Shown: piece after piece, positions 10,540-18,970 of the stretch
Layout of the letters: each line of letters begins with the position of its first letter
Position numbering within the stretch: the stretch's first letter is position 1
Assembly: GCF_019264375.1 (NCBI RefSeq)
Contig: NZ_JAHVAI010000007.1
Span: 1 to 64,000, forward strand
DNA: 64,000 nt
Source of the DNA: Sedimentimonas flavescens
GTDB lineage: Bacteria > Pseudomonadota > Alphaproteobacteria > Rhodobacterales > Rhodobacteraceae
Direction of reading: 5' to 3'
Program-made: the position numbers and the translations under genes
Notes under the pieces: generated by a model
Database searches by the model: none
What the model saw: the letters and a program-made list of their open reading frames with translations, nothing else
What the model was told of the DNA's origin: nothing

Positions 10540-11316
10540 TTATTTGTCGCGGAACTGCGGCTGGCGCTTTTCGAGGAAGGCCGACATCCCTTCCTTCTGA
10601 TCCTCGGTCGAGAACAGCGAGAAGAAGATCCGGCGTTCGAAATGCACGCCCTCTTGCAGCGTGGTCTCGTAGGAGCGATTGACGCATTCCTTGACGACCA
10701 TCGAGGTCAGCACCGACTTCTCGGCGACCTTCTGGGCCACGGCCATTGCTTCCTGCATCAGCTTGGCGGCGGGTACGACGCGGCTCACCAGACCCGAGCG
10801 CTCGGCCTCGGCGGCATCCATGAAGCGGCCGGTCAGGTGCATGTCCATCGACTTCGACTTGCCGACAAAGCGCGTCAGGCGTTGCGTGCCCCCGATCCCG
10901 GCGACGACGCCCAGGTTGATCTCGGGCTGGCCGAACTTGGCGTTGTCGGCGCAGATGATGAAGTCGCACATCATCGCCAACTCGCAACCGCCGCCAAGAG
11001 CATAGCCCGCGACCGCCGCGATGATCGGCTTGCGCGTGCGCAGGATGCTGTCGGAATTGTCGGAGAAGTAGTTCTGGGTATACATGTCGACAAAAGACTT
11101 GTCGGCCATTTCCTTGATGTCAGCACCGGCCGCAAAGGCCTTCTCGGAGCCGGTAATGACGATGCAGCGCACCTTTTCATTGGCGTCCGCCGCCTTCAGC
11201 GCCTCGGCCAACTCTCCCAGCAGGATCGAGTTCAGCGCGTTCAGGGCTTCGGGGCGATTCAACCGGATCAGGGCGACATAGTCTTCGATCTCGACGATCA
11301 GGGTCTGGTAGGCCAT
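10540..11316 (-). CDS. Enoyl-CoA hydratase (crotonase family)
   Basis: This enzyme hydrates trans-2-enoyl-CoA to 3-hydroxyacyl-CoA in fatty-acid beta-oxidation. The 258 residues are the usual length. The oxyanion-hole segments [11 protein letters not shown] and [15 protein letters not shown] are present, and both catalytic glutamates are in place (in GGGCE and in [20 protein letters not shown]). The C-terminus carries the trimer-forming helices. It is followed by a strong terminator and precedes rpsT. A short-chain (crotonyl-CoA) hydratase is the best guess; related enzymes with other acyl chains cannot be excluded. Confidence 0.93.
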   Translation of the reverse strand: MAYQTLIVEIEDYVALIRLNRPEALNALNSILLGELAEALKAADANEKVRCIVITGSEKAFAAGADIKEMADKSFVDMYTQNYFSDNSDSILRTRKPIIAAVAGYALGGGCELAMMCDFIICADNAKFGQPEINLGVVAGIGGTQRLTRFVGKSKSMDMHLTGRFMDAAEAERSGLVSRVVPAAKLMQEAMAVAQKVAEKSVLTSMVVKECVNRSYETTLQEGVHFERRIFFSLFSTEDQKEGMSAFLEKRQPQFRDK

Positions 11317-11399
11317 GTGGCGTTGCCTTTCCTTGTGATGGCAGGAGTCCTATCAGGACCGCCGCGATTATCAAGCCTGACTTCGCGGATGCAGCATCA

Positions 11400-12245
11400 C
11401 TAGCGCTGGCAGCTGGGGCAGAAGAAGCTCGAGCGCCCCGACTGCACGATGCGCCGGATGGGCGTGGCGCAGGTGATGCAGGGTTCGTCCTCGCGGTCGT
11501 AAACGCGGAAGCTGTGTTGGAAATAGCCCAGCTCGCCATCAGCCTGGCGGTGGTCGCGCAGGCTCGATCCGCCCGCCTCGATCGCCTCGGCCAGAACCTC
11601 GCGAATGATCGGCACAAGGCCCGCTACCCGCCTTGCAGCGATCTTGCCGGCCTGGCGGCGTGGGTCGATGCCCGCGCGAAACAGCACTTCGGAGACGTAG
11701 ATATTGCCCAAGCCCGCCACCACGCGCTGATCGAGCAGCGCGGCCTTGATCGGTGTCGCGCGGCCTTTCAGGCGCGCCACAAGGTAGTCTTCGTGGAAAT
11801 CGTTGCCGAAGGGTTCGGGGCCAAGGCCCGCAAGCAGCCAGTAGGCCTCTTCGCGGTCGGTACGCACCAGATCCATCGCACCAAAGCGCCGCGCGTCATT
11901 GAAGGTCACCCGTGCGCCGCCCTCCATGTGCAGAACGACGTGATCATGCTTTTGCGGCGCGGGATGGTCGAGGTGAAAGCCCCCCAGCATCACGCCCGAC
12001 ACCAGCATCCGCCCCGACATGCCCAGATGGATCAGCAGGCTCTCGCCCCGGTCCAGATCGGCCAGGATATATTTCGAGCGCCGCCGCAACTGCACCACGC
12101 GCGCACCGGTCAGCCGCCCGGCCATGTTCTCGGGCAGGGGCCAGCGCAGATCGGGGCGATTAACCTCGGCCTGCACGATCAGCCGCCCCTCCATCGCAGG
12201 CAAAAGGCCGCGCCGGACGGTTTCTACCTCGGGCAGTTCGGGCAT
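11400..12245 (-). CDS. mutM: Formamidopyrimidine-DNA glycosylase
   Basis: This base-excision repair enzyme removes 8-oxoguanine and formamidopyrimidines and cuts the abasic site. The 281 residues begin [14 protein letters not shown], so the catalytic N-terminal proline and the following glutamate are present. The middle has the H2TH region ([22 protein letters not shown]) and the C-terminus the four-cysteine zinc finger (CITC...CPSC, residues about 256-279). It is transcribed divergently from ubiE across a 75-bp gap and is followed by the enoyl-CoA hydratase gene. Confidence 0.96.
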   Translation of the reverse strand: MPELPEVETVRRGLLPAMEGRLIVQAEVNRPDLRWPLPENMAGRLTGARVVQLRRRSKYILADLDRGESLLIHLGMSGRMLVSGVMLGGFHLDHPAPQKHDHVVLHMEGGARVTFNDARRFGAMDLVRTDREEAYWLLAGLGPEPFGNDFHEDYLVARLKGRATPIKAALLDQRVVAGLGNIYVSEVLFRAGIDPRRQAGKIAARRVAGLVPIIREVLAEAIEAGGSSLRDHRQADGELGYFQHSFRVYDREDEPCITCATPIRRIVQSGRSSFFCPSCQR

Positions 12246-12320
12246 CGTTGCTCCTGTCGCATTGTCATGGCCGCTGGGGTCCCTATAAGAAGGGGGAGTT
12301 TTTCAGATCGGCAAGAGCGC

Positions 12321-13073
12321 ATGAGCACGGATCAGACCAGGACCACGCATTTCGGCTTCAAGACCGTCGATGAAGGGGAGAAGGCCGGGCTTGTCCATGG
12401 CGTCTTCTCACGCGTGGCATCGAAATACGACATCATGAACGATCTGATGAGCCTGGGTATCCACCGGGTCTGGAAGGACGCGATGATGGACTGGCTTGCG
12501 CCGCGCCCCGGACAAAAGCTGCTCGACGTGGCGGGCGGCACGGGCGATGTGGCTTTCCGCTTCCTCAAGCGCGCGCCGGGTGCCAGCGCCACGGTCTGCG
12601 ACATGACCGAGTCGATGCTGATCGAGGGCCAGAAGCGCGCCGAGGCCGAGGACATGGCCGATCGCCTCAAATGGGTGGTGGGCGATGCGATGGCCCTGCC
12701 CTTCGAGGACAACACTTTCGACGTCTATACGATCTCGTTCGGCATCCGGAACGTGACCCGTATCCCCGATGCGCTGCGCGAGGCCTACCGCGTGCTTCGC
12801 CCCGGCGGGCGGCTGATGGTGCTTGAATTCAGCCAGATCCCGAACGACATGCTGCAATCTCTTTATGACGCTTATTCGTTCAACGTCATCCCGGTGATGG
12901 GCCAGATCGTCGCCGACGACCGCGACAGCTACCAGTATCTGGTCGAATCGATCCGCAAGTTCCCGACGCAGGAAATCTTCGCCTCGATGATCCGCGAGGC
13001 GGGGTTCGAGCGCGTGAAATACCGCAACCTTTCGATGGGGATTGCGGCGCTCCATTCCGGCTGGAAGATCTGA
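12321..13073 (+). CDS. ubiE: Demethylmenaquinone/ubiquinone methyltransferase UbiE
   Basis: UbiE is a SAM-dependent C-methyltransferase of ubiquinone (and menaquinone) synthesis. The ATG at 12321 gives 250 residues, the family length; the longer open frame upstream runs antisense to mutM and is not coding. The SAM-binding motif [10 protein letters not shown] is at residues 67-76, followed by the UbiE signature [26 protein letters not shown]. The C-terminus ([17 protein letters not shown]) is typical. The stop is followed after 1 base by the ubiB ATG, so the pair forms an operon for quinone synthesis. Confidence 0.97.
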   Translation: MSTDQTRTTHFGFKTVDEGEKAGLVHGVFSRVASKYDIMNDLMSLGIHRVWKDAMMDWLAPRPGQKLLDVAGGTGDVAFRFLKRAPGASATVCDMTESMLIEGQKRAEAEDMADRLKWVVGDAMALPFEDNTFDVYTISFGIRNVTRIPDALREAYRVLRPGGRLMVLEFSQIPNDMLQSLYDAYSFNVIPVMGQIVADDRDSYQYLVESIRKFPTQEIFASMIREAGFERVKYRNLSMGIAALHSGWKI

Positions 13074-13074
13074 G

Positions 13075-14604
13075 ATGCGGGGACCTCATAACATCTGGCG
13101 GCTGATCCGCACCGGCGCCACCTTTGAGCGCACCGGGGCGATGAAGGTCGCGCTCGAGGCCGTTGAAGCGCCGCCGCGCCTGCGGTTGGTGGCACGCATC
13201 ATGGGCTGGCCGTTCAAATGGCTAGGTTACAAGGGCGATCCGAATCTGCCGCCGGTGACCCGCGCGATCACCGCGCTCGGACCGGCCTATATCAAGTTCG
13301 GACAGGTCCTCTCGACCCGCCCCGATGTCGTGGGCGAGGAACTGGCCGACCAGCTGCGTGTGCTGCAAGACAAGCTGCCGCCCTTCCCGACCGAAGTCGC
13401 CAAACGCATGATCGCGGCCGAGCTTGATCGCCCGGTGGACGAGATGTTCTTCGATTTCTCGGAGCCCGTCGCCGCCGCTTCGATCGCGCAGGTCCATTCC
13501 GCGCGCCGCGCCGATACTGGCGCCTGCGTCGCCGTCAAGGTCCTGCGCCCCGAGATCGAGCGCGCCTTCCGCCGCGACCTCGACGCCTTCCATTTCGCCG
13601 CCGACATGATCGAGCGGCTCTCTCCCGCCTCGCGCCGACTGCGCCCGACCGATGTCGTCAAGCATTTCGAAGGCGTTGTGATGGGGGAGCTTGACCTGCG
13701 GCTCGAGGCCTCGGCCGCCTCGCAATTTGCGGCCAACACGGCAGGCGACACGGGTTTTGCCGTGCCGCAGCCGATCTGGTCGATGTCGAGCCGCCGCGTG
13801 ATGACCATGGACTGGGCCGAGGGCGTGTCAATCGGCGACCCCGACGCGATCCGCGCCGCGGGCCACGATGTCGTGGCGATCTCCGAGCGCGTGCTACAAC
13901 TCTTCCTCAGCCACGCGCTGCGCGACGGTTATTTCCACGCCGACATGCATCACGGCAACCTCAAGGTGGCCGCGAATGGCGATGTCATCGCCTATGACTT
14001 CGGCATCATGGGGCAGATCGACGAATATACCCGTCGGGTCTATGCCGAGATCCTGATGGGCTTCATCCGCCGCGATTATCGCCGCGTGGCCGAGGTGCAT
14101 TTCGAGGCGGGCTACGTGCCCGCCGACCGCGACGTGAACGAATTCGCCCTGGCTCTGCGCGCCGTGGGCGAGCCGATCTTTGGCATGGACGCCACGCATA
14201 TCTCGATGGCGCGCCTGCTGGCCTACCTCTTCGAGGTGACCGAGCGCTTCGGGATGCAAACCCGGACCGAGCTGATCTTGCTGCAACGCACCATGGTCGT
14301 GGTCGAGGGCGTCGCGCGTTCGCTCAACCCCGCGATCAACATCTGGGAAACCGCGCAGCCGGTGGTCGAGAAATACATCCGCGAGAACCTCGGCCCGCGC
14401 GCGGCGATCCGCGATCTGGTGCGTACGGTAATGATCCTGGGCGATTTCGGTCCGCGCCTGCCCGAGCTTCTGCGCTCGGCGCTGGAACGGCAGGCCGCGC
14501 CGGTCGCGCCGCCCGAGCCGAAAAGCCGGATGCACATTGCCGGGCTAGCGGCAGTCGGTCTCGCGTTGCTGGCGGTTGGCGTGGCCGTCGGGCAGATCCT
14601 CTAG
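13075..14604 (+). CDS. ubiB: Ubiquinone biosynthesis atypical kinase UbiB
   Basis: UbiB is a membrane-associated ABC1/ADCK-family ATPase needed for ubiquinone synthesis. The ATG directly behind the ubiE stop gives 509 residues. The family KxGQ motif is KFGQ at residues 74-77, followed by AASIAQVHSARR (nucleotide loop), the lysine in AVKVLRPEI, and the kinase-like catalytic motifs HADMHHGNLKV and YDFGIMGQI. A hydrophobic C-terminal segment (IAGLAAVGLALLAVGVAVG) anchors it to the membrane. It ends tail-to-tail with flgD, sharing a CTAG that supplies both stop codons. Confidence 0.96.
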   Translation: MRGPHNIWRLIRTGATFERTGAMKVALEAVEAPPRLRLVARIMGWPFKWLGYKGDPNLPPVTRAITALGPAYIKFGQVLSTRPDVVGEELADQLRVLQDKLPPFPTEVAKRMIAAELDRPVDEMFFDFSEPVAAASIAQVHSARRADTGACVAVKVLRPEIERAFRRDLDAFHFAADMIERLSPASRRLRPTDVVKHFEGVVMGELDLRLEASAASQFAANTAGDTGFAVPQPIWSMSSRRVMTMDWAEGVSIGDPDAIRAAGHDVVAISERVLQLFLSHALRDGYFHADMHHGNLKVAANGDVIAYDFGIMGQIDEYTRRVYAEILMGFIRRDYRRVAEVHFEAGYVPADRDVNEFALALRAVGEPIFGMDATHISMARLLAYLFEVTERFGMQTRTELILLQRTMVVVEGVARSLNPAINIWETAQPVVEKYIRENLGPRAAIRDLVRTVMILGDFGPRLPELLRSALERQAAPVAPPEPKSRMHIAGLAAVGLALLAVGVAVGQIL

Positions 14605-15263
14605 GACCTGCCCGCCTCGCGCAGCGCGGTGACGTCGCTGGCCGCAACGGTCGCACCCCCTTCAAGCACCAGCATCGTTCCGTTGCCGGTGCCTTGCGCC
14701 TCGACGATCCGGCTATAGACCTCGACCGTGTCCGTCGAGATCAGCGTGCCGTTATTGTAGCTTTCCAGCCGGAACGAATAGTTGCCCGCAGGCAGCGGTG
14801 CGCCATTCGCATCCGTCCCCGCCCAGTCGAGCGTCTCGGCGCTGGCCGCGATCGTCTGGCGCATGACCTCGGCCCCGCTTGCTTCATAGGTAACCAGCAC
14901 CGCCTGATCGGCCCCAACCGCCGGGTTCGGCGCCAGGGTAATCGGCGCGCCATCGAATCGGGCGGGTGCGGCGACGCGCGCCTCCATCCCGACCCAGCCG
15001 GCCATCTCTGCCATCCCTGCGACCCCAATCTGCGCTGCAAGCGCCTGCAGCAGCGTATTGGTCTGGACCTGCTGCTCGACCCCCGAGAAGGTCGCCAATT
15101 GCACCGCGTAATCCGAGCTTTCGATCGGGTTCAGAGGGTCCTGGTTTTGCATCTGCACCGTCAGCATCTTGAGAAACGTCTGAAAGTCCGAAGTCAGCGC
15201 ACCCTTGCTTTGGGTCGCCGTGCTGGTGGCGGGGGTGCTGGTAACCGGGGCAACGCTGGTCAT
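14601..15263 (-). CDS. flgD: Flagellar hook-capping protein FlgD
   Basis: FlgD is the scaffold cap at which hook subunits assemble. I chose the ATG at 15263 because AAGGAG lies 9 bases before it, giving 220 residues; a GTG six codons upstream is possible. The conserved N-terminus shows FQTFLKMLTVQMQNQDPLNPIESSDYAVQLATFSGVEQ, written here in two parts of the same motif. The C-terminal half has the FlgD Ig-like/Tudor region with the G-x-Y-x-F motif (AGNYSFRLES). It lies 14 bp behind fliK on the same strand, a usual pair, because FliK and FlgD both act in hook building. Confidence 0.93.
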   Translation of the reverse strand: MTSVAPVTSTPATSTATQSKGALTSDFQTFLKMLTVQMQNQDPLNPIESSDYAVQLATFSGVEQQVQTNTLLQALAAQIGVAGMAEMAGWVGMEARVAAPARFDGAPITLAPNPAVGADQAVLVTYEASGAEVMRQTIAASAETLDWAGTDANGAPLPAGNYSFRLESYNNGTLISTDTVEVYSRIVEAQGTGNGTMLVLEGGATVAASDVTALREAGRS

Positions 15264-15277
15264 GGCGGAAAGCTCCT

Positions 15278-16681
15278 TCACATTCGCAAATCGAGGCCGC
15301 GTCCTGCGGCGGAGGGTTTCGGCGGGATCTGCACGGGTCGGACGGGATCGATCGTCGGGGCCAACTCCATCCCTTCGTCGGGATCGGGAGGCGGGGCGGG
15401 CCTCTGCCCGGAATGCTCGGCAAAGCTGAAAGCCACGTCGCGAAATCCGAGGTCGCGAAAATCGCGCGCCAGAAGATCCGCATGGCGGCGCATGAGGTCC
15501 AGCGTTTCGGGGCGTTCGGCCTGAATCGAGACGCTCATGACCCCGTCATGGGCCTGCAATCGCAGTTTTACCTTGCCCAGTTCCTCGGGGGCCAGCGCCA
15601 CTTCAACCATGCCGTCGCGCTGCGCGCCCGCTGCCTCGGCCAGTTGCCGGGAGACGTGAACCGGGGTTGCGGGCGGTTCGGCAACACCTGGGCGCGGCGA
15701 CAGGGGTACAGTCTGAACCTCGAGGGCGAGACCGCGCGCGGTCGGGGCCACCACCTCGGCAATCCCCCCGAGGCTTTCCGTATCCCCCCGCCCGCGCTGC
15801 TGGCGCTGATCGACCCCGCCCCCCGCCAAGAACGCCTGCGTTGGCATTTGCGGCGAACCTGCCGCCCCTGACACGGGAGAGGAGGCGGTCTGGTCCTCCG
15901 GCTTGTCGGGGGCAGGTGAAAAAGGCACGACCATCGCGCCGGAGGTTTCGCCCTTCGGCACATCAGGCACGTTGCGCGGCGAGATTTCTGCAAGACCCGG
16001 CGCGGGCACGCCGCCGTTTGCAAGTTCCGCGCGGCGGGCCGATTCCAACGCCGTCGCGGATGTAGGGTTTTGCGCCGCAGCGGGCGCGGGATCACGTGCC
16101 ACCCGCTGCGTAGAACCGGGCGTGAATGCTGGCCCAAACGCCACCGCAGCCGCAAGCGCGGCGGCCGCCGCCGGAAGCTCCGAACCTGCCGGGGGCGGAT
16201 CAACGCTGGCAGCGGGCCCCACAACGCAGGCGCTATCGGCAGGCTCTGCAGGAACCATGGCAGCGAGCTCCGGGCCAAGGGAAACTGTGTTCCCAACGAC
16301 ATTACTCCGGGCTGCTGGTGGCTCTGAAGCGGGGGGGTCGGATGGGACCTGATCCGACGTGACCAGCGCCCCCCTGTCGGGCAGCGGGGATGTTCGGATG
16401 AGCGCTTCGGCGCTGCCCCCCGCGCCGGGCGCGGCCGGGTCAGGCATGGCAGGGGCGGAGGGCAACAGCAGGACAAGCGCCGCGCAACTCAGCGGCTCGG
16501 GGCGCGGGCCGACATCCGTTTTCGCCGGATCGTCCTGTCGCGGCGCGGAGGGATCCGCCCCACCCTCAAGCAAATTCCCGAACGCGCCGTCTGGCAGGCC
16601 AAGGCCTTTCGCCTTGCCTCCCGGATTGGCGGCAAGCGGTGCTCCCGTCGCCGGGCGGTCTGCGGGTGTCAACTGCGGCAT
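15278..16681 (-). CDS. fliK: Flagellar hook-length control protein FliK
   Basis: FliK is a secreted ruler that measures the hook and triggers FlhB to switch export specificity. The 467 residues consist of a long, low-complexity N-terminal part rich in Pro, Ala and Gly (about residues 1-345). The conserved C-terminal Flg_hook domain follows (VEVALAPEELGKVKLRLQ, then HADLLARDFRDLGF). The N-terminal part is too variable to recognise on its own. The ATG at 16681 has GAGGGG before it. It is transcribed with flgD and divergently from flgJ across a gap with a CtrA-like repeat. Confidence 0.9.
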   Translation of the reverse strand: MPQLTPADRPATGAPLAANPGGKAKGLGLPDGAFGNLLEGGADPSAPRQDDPAKTDVGPRPEPLSCAALVLLLPSAPAMPDPAAPGAGGSAEALIRTSPLPDRGALVTSDQVPSDPPASEPPAARSNVVGNTVSLGPELAAMVPAEPADSACVVGPAASVDPPPAGSELPAAAAALAAAVAFGPAFTPGSTQRVARDPAPAAAQNPTSATALESARRAELANGGVPAPGLAEISPRNVPDVPKGETSGAMVVPFSPAPDKPEDQTASSPVSGAAGSPQMPTQAFLAGGGVDQRQQRGRGDTESLGGIAEVVAPTARGLALEVQTVPLSPRPGVAEPPATPVHVSRQLAEAAGAQRDGMVEVALAPEELGKVKLRLQAHDGVMSVSIQAERPETLDLMRRHADLLARDFRDLGFRDVAFSFAEHSGQRPAPPPDPDEGMELAPTIDPVRPVQIPPKPSAAGRGLDLRM

Positions 16682-16728
16682 CGTCCCCTCGACTTCTGTC
16701 GATCCGCCGCCAGCCTGTCAGCGAGAGG

Positions 16729-16743
16729 TTACTGCTTCTTTAC
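16729..16743. promoter_or_regulatory. CtrA-like direct repeat in the fliK/flgJ intergenic region
   Basis: TTAC-N7-TTAC lies in the 109-bp gap between divergent fliK and flgJ. It has the 11-bp periodicity of the alphaproteobacterial CtrA box (TTAA-N7-TTAA), with one mismatch in each half. The same arrangement recurs before fliC, flgB and the PAS-protein gene. Confidence 0.35.
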
Positions 16744-16790
16744 TCCTGACGCGGATAGTGGACGAAATCGATTCAATTGGAGCGACCGCC

Positions 16791-17072
16791 ATGTTCGATC
16801 CGACCGCCCGCACCGGTGCCGCGACAGCGCCGAGCGCCCCGAAACCCGCGCTGCGGCAAGCCGCGCAGGATTTGGAGGCTGCTTTCCTGGCCGAGATGCT
16901 CAAACAGGCGGGCCTTGGCAAAAGCCAGCAGGCCTTCGGCGGCGGCGCTGGAGAAGAGCAGTTTTCCTCGTTCCTCGTGCAGGAACAGGCAAGCCTGATG
17001 GCGCAGCGCGGCGGCATCGGCCTGGCAGAGCGGCTGTTCGCGGCCATGCAGAAGGATCAGGCCAATGGCTGA
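16791..17072 (+). CDS. flgJ: Rod-binding protein FlgJ, single-domain form
   Basis: This is the rod-assembly chaperone domain that caps the growing flagellar rod. The ATG at 16791, with GGAG 8 bases before it, gives 93 residues. The conserved core LRQAAQDLEAAFLAEMLKQAG and the terminal helix GGIGLAERLFAAM match the FlgJ/CheL-type rod-binding family. The muramidase domain found at the C-terminus of enteric FlgJ is absent; a separate lytic transglycosylase gene next to flhA may supply this activity. The stop overlaps the start of the next gene by 8 bp (ATGGCTGA). Confidence 0.85.
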   Translation: MFDPTARTGAATAPSAPKPALRQAAQDLEAAFLAEMLKQAGLGKSQQAFGGGAGEEQFSSFLVQEQASLMAQRGGIGLAERLFAAMQKDQANG

Positions 17073-17409
17073 GCCCAAATCCCCCGCCGATCAGATGCGC
17101 GCCGTGTTGCAGGCTGAACGTGAGGCCATCCGCAGCGGCGATTTTGCTGCGCTCGAGACGCTGGTCCGGTGCAAGACCGACCTGCTTGCGCGGCTTGAAG
17201 GCGAATCGGGGACCGCGCTTTCAGCCCTGCGTGATGCCGCGCAACAAAACGGCCGAATGCTGGCCGCCGCGCTCGAAGGCGTGCGCGCCGCGCAACGCCG
17301 CCTTGGCCTGATCCGCGAGGCCGCACGCGGCTTCCAAAGCTATGACAGCGCCGGGCGCGCGCAGCGCATCAGCCGCGAGGGCGGCTCGGGCCTCGAGCAT
17401 CGCGCCTGA
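17065..17409 (+). CDS. FlgN-like flagellar protein
   Basis: This is a 114-residue, mostly helical protein with two long helices (AEREAIRSGDFAALETLV and the ALSALRDAAQQNGRMLAAAL stretch). It ends in a G-x-x-x-Y-x-x-x-G region (GFQSYDSAGRAQR) reminiscent of FlgN-type chaperones for the hook-filament junction proteins FlgK and FlgL. It overlaps flgJ by 8 bp and is followed by a terminator before fliC. The family call rests on size, helicity, tail motif and position, so flgN is a likely but not certain name. Confidence 0.6.
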   Translation: MAEPKSPADQMRAVLQAEREAIRSGDFAALETLVRCKTDLLARLEGESGTALSALRDAAQQNGRMLAAALEGVRAAQRRLGLIREAARGFQSYDSAGRAQRISREGGSGLEHRA

Positions 17410-17439
17410 GACAATCGACTAAAATCCAAACGATTCAGG

Positions 17440-17462
17440 GGCCGGCAACTTGCCGGCCTTAG
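17440..17462 (+). terminator. Terminator-like hairpin behind the flgJ/flgN-like unit
   Basis: The 7-bp stem ggccggc (17440-17446) pairs with gccggcc (17452-17458) across a 5-base loop and is followed by ttagctttct. It lies 30 bp behind the stop at 17409. Its 3' edge overlaps the CtrA-like repeat of the fliC region. Confidence 0.65.
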
Positions 17463-17473
17463 CTTTCTGTTAG
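17459..17473. promoter_or_regulatory. CtrA-like direct repeat upstream of fliC
   Basis: TTAG-N7-TTAG lies 143 bp before the fliC ATG. One mismatch per half separates it from the CtrA consensus TTAA-N7-TTAA. On its own it is weak evidence; it gains weight from similar repeats at three other promoter regions in this window. Confidence 0.3.
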
Positions 17474-17483
17474 GTGATCCGCT

Positions 17484-17506
17484 GCAAGGATCGCCTTGCA
17501 TCCTTG
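17484..17506 (+). promoter_or_regulatory. Overlapping inverted repeats in the fliC leader
   Basis: CAAGGAT (17485-17491) pairs with ATCCTTG (17500-17506). The inner GCAAGG (17484-17489) can instead pair with CCTTGC (17494-17499). The two stems share bases and exclude each other. As DNA the element could also be a regulator dyad. Confidence 0.4.
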
Positions 17507-17556
17507 GGATGGCGCGGCACCCGACTCAGCGCCGCATCGGTCAGAACGCCACGAGC

Positions 17557-17601
17557 GCCGTTTGAAAACGGCAAGCGAAACCCGGCGCAAAGCGCCGTTT
17601 T
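17557..17601 (+). promoter_or_regulatory. fliC 5' leader with mutually exclusive hairpins ending at the ribosome-binding site
   Basis: Three stems are possible. A is gccgtt-tgaa-aacggc (17557-17572). B is cggcgc-aaa-gcgccg (17583-17597). C is aaaacggc (17565-17572) with gccgtttt (17594-17601), which destroys both A and B. B ends only 5 bases before the GGAAGGA ribosome-binding site of fliC and is followed by TTTTT. The layout suits control of flagellin translation or early termination. FlbT, encoded downstream, regulates flagellin mRNA through the 5' UTR in Caulobacter. Confidence 0.5.
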
Positions 17602-17615
17602 TGGAAGGACATGAC

Positions 17616-18884
17616 ATGTCGAGCATTCTGACGAACTCCAGCGCGATGGTGGCGCTGCAAACGCTCAAGGGCATCAACTCGGGTCTGGCCAAGACCCAGG
17701 CCGAGATCTCGACCGGCAAATCCATCGCCTCGGCCAAGGATAACGCGGCGATCTGGGCCATCTCGAAAGTGATGGAATCGGATGTGAAGGGCTTCTCGGG
17801 CATCTCCGACAGCCTTGCGCTTGGCGAATCGACCGTTGCTGTGGCGCGCCAGGCTTCAGAAACCATCACCGACCTGCTGACGGACATGAAGGGCAAGATC
17901 GTCGCCGCGCAGGAATCGAACGTCGATCGCGGCAAGATCCAGAACGACATCAACGCGCTCAAGGATCAGATCAACTCGGTCATCGGCGCGGCGCAGTTCA
18001 ACGGGCTGAACCTGGTCGATGGCAGCAATTCGAGCGTGAACGTGCTTTCGTCGCTCGACCGCACCGCGACCGGGGTGAATGCTGCCCATATCCAGGTCGA
18101 CGGGCAGAACCTGTCGACCGGCGGCTACACCGCCAAGGCGGTGTTCAGCTCGGCCAACGCCTCGACGACCAAGGATGTGGCTGCGGCCACGCTGGCCAAG
18201 GCTGATACCAGCACCGTCTCGTTCACCCTCGACCGGACGATCACCTATGCCGAGGGCGACGCGATCTCGATGCGGATCGGCGAGCAGGAGGTGCGCTATA
18301 CCGTCAGTGCGGGCGACGCGGCGCAGACGGCGACCGAACAGTCGAACCGGATCCTGGCGGGGCTTGCCTCGGCGATCGACGCGCTCGGCATTGCCGACCT
18401 TGAGATCACCACCAGCGCGGCGGACGGCTCGAACGACGGCGCGATCACGCTGACGGTTACCGACACCGCAATCGACGGTCTTGCCACCGATACCCCGGCC
18501 GATGTGGTCGGGCTGGACCAAGACCTCAACATCACCGCGCAGTTCCACTCGGCAGGCGCGGGTGGCCTGTCGGCGCTGACCGGCCTTGATGTCACGACCA
18601 ACACCGGCGCAACTGCGGCGCTTGGCGCGATCGAATCGCTGATCGACACGGCCACCAATGCCGCGGCCAACTTCGGTTCGATCGAGGGGCGCATCCAGAC
18701 CCAGTCGGAGTTCATCTCGAACCTTTCGGACGCGATGAAGACCGGGATCGGCTCGCTCGTCGATGCGGATATGGAAGAGGCCTCGGCCCGCCTGCAGTCG
18801 CTGCAAACCCAGCAGCAGCTTGGCATCCAGGCGCTGTCGATCGCCAACCAGCAGCCGCAGAACATCCTGTCGCTGTTCCGCTGA
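17616..18884 (+). CDS. fliC: Flagellin
   Basis: This is the filament subunit, exported through the flagellar channel. The ATG at 17616 follows GGAAGGA and gives 422 residues. The N-terminal D0/D1 helices (SSAMVALQTLKGINSGLAK, then AEISTGKSIASAKDNAAIWAI) and the C-terminal D1/D0 helices (ASARLQSLQTQQQLGIQALSI, ending QNILSLFR) are clearly conserved. The middle, about residues 150-320, is variable and would be surface-exposed. It is followed by a terminator hairpin and then flaF and flbT, the usual alphaproteobacterial flagellin-control pair. Confidence 0.96.
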   Translation: MSSILTNSSAMVALQTLKGINSGLAKTQAEISTGKSIASAKDNAAIWAISKVMESDVKGFSGISDSLALGESTVAVARQASETITDLLTDMKGKIVAAQESNVDRGKIQNDINALKDQINSVIGAAQFNGLNLVDGSNSSVNVLSSLDRTATGVNAAHIQVDGQNLSTGGYTAKAVFSSANASTTKDVAAATLAKADTSTVSFTLDRTITYAEGDAISMRIGEQEVRYTVSAGDAAQTATEQSNRILAGLASAIDALGIADLEITTSAADGSNDGAITLTVTDTAIDGLATDTPADVVGLDQDLNITAQFHSAGAGGLSALTGLDVTTNTGATAALGAIESLIDTATNAAANFGSIEGRIQTQSEFISNLSDAMKTGIGSLVDADMEEASARLQSLQTQQQLGIQALSIANQQPQNILSLFR

Positions 18885-18892
18885 AACGAACG

Positions 18893-18922
18893 GGGGGCGC
18901 CTGACACGGGCGCCCCCTTCTT
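18893..18922 (+). terminator. Rho-independent terminator behind fliC
   Basis: GGGGGCGCC (18893-18901) pairs perfectly with GGCGCCCCC (18909-18917) across a 7-base loop and is followed by ttctt. It starts 8 bp behind the fliC stop. Confidence 0.85.
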
Positions 18923-18937
18923 CGCGGCAAAGCCGCG
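18923..18937 (+). promoter_or_regulatory. Second hairpin with AAA loop upstream of flaF
   Basis: cgcggc-aaa-gccgcg forms a perfect 6-bp stem with a 3-base AAA loop, 33 bp before the flaF start. Its size and loop match hairpin B of the fliC leader (cggcgc-aaa-gcgccg). It is not followed by a T run, so it is not a standard terminator. Confidence 0.4.
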
Positions 18938-18970
18938 TTCCGATGCATCCAGCCACAGGAAGGACTTCCC

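Noticed and set aside
17420-17448. Sigma28-type flagellar promoter before fliC (TAAA ... GCCGGCAA)
   Set aside because: The spacing is 17 instead of 15 bp, two bases of the -10 differ, and the -10 lies in the terminator stem.
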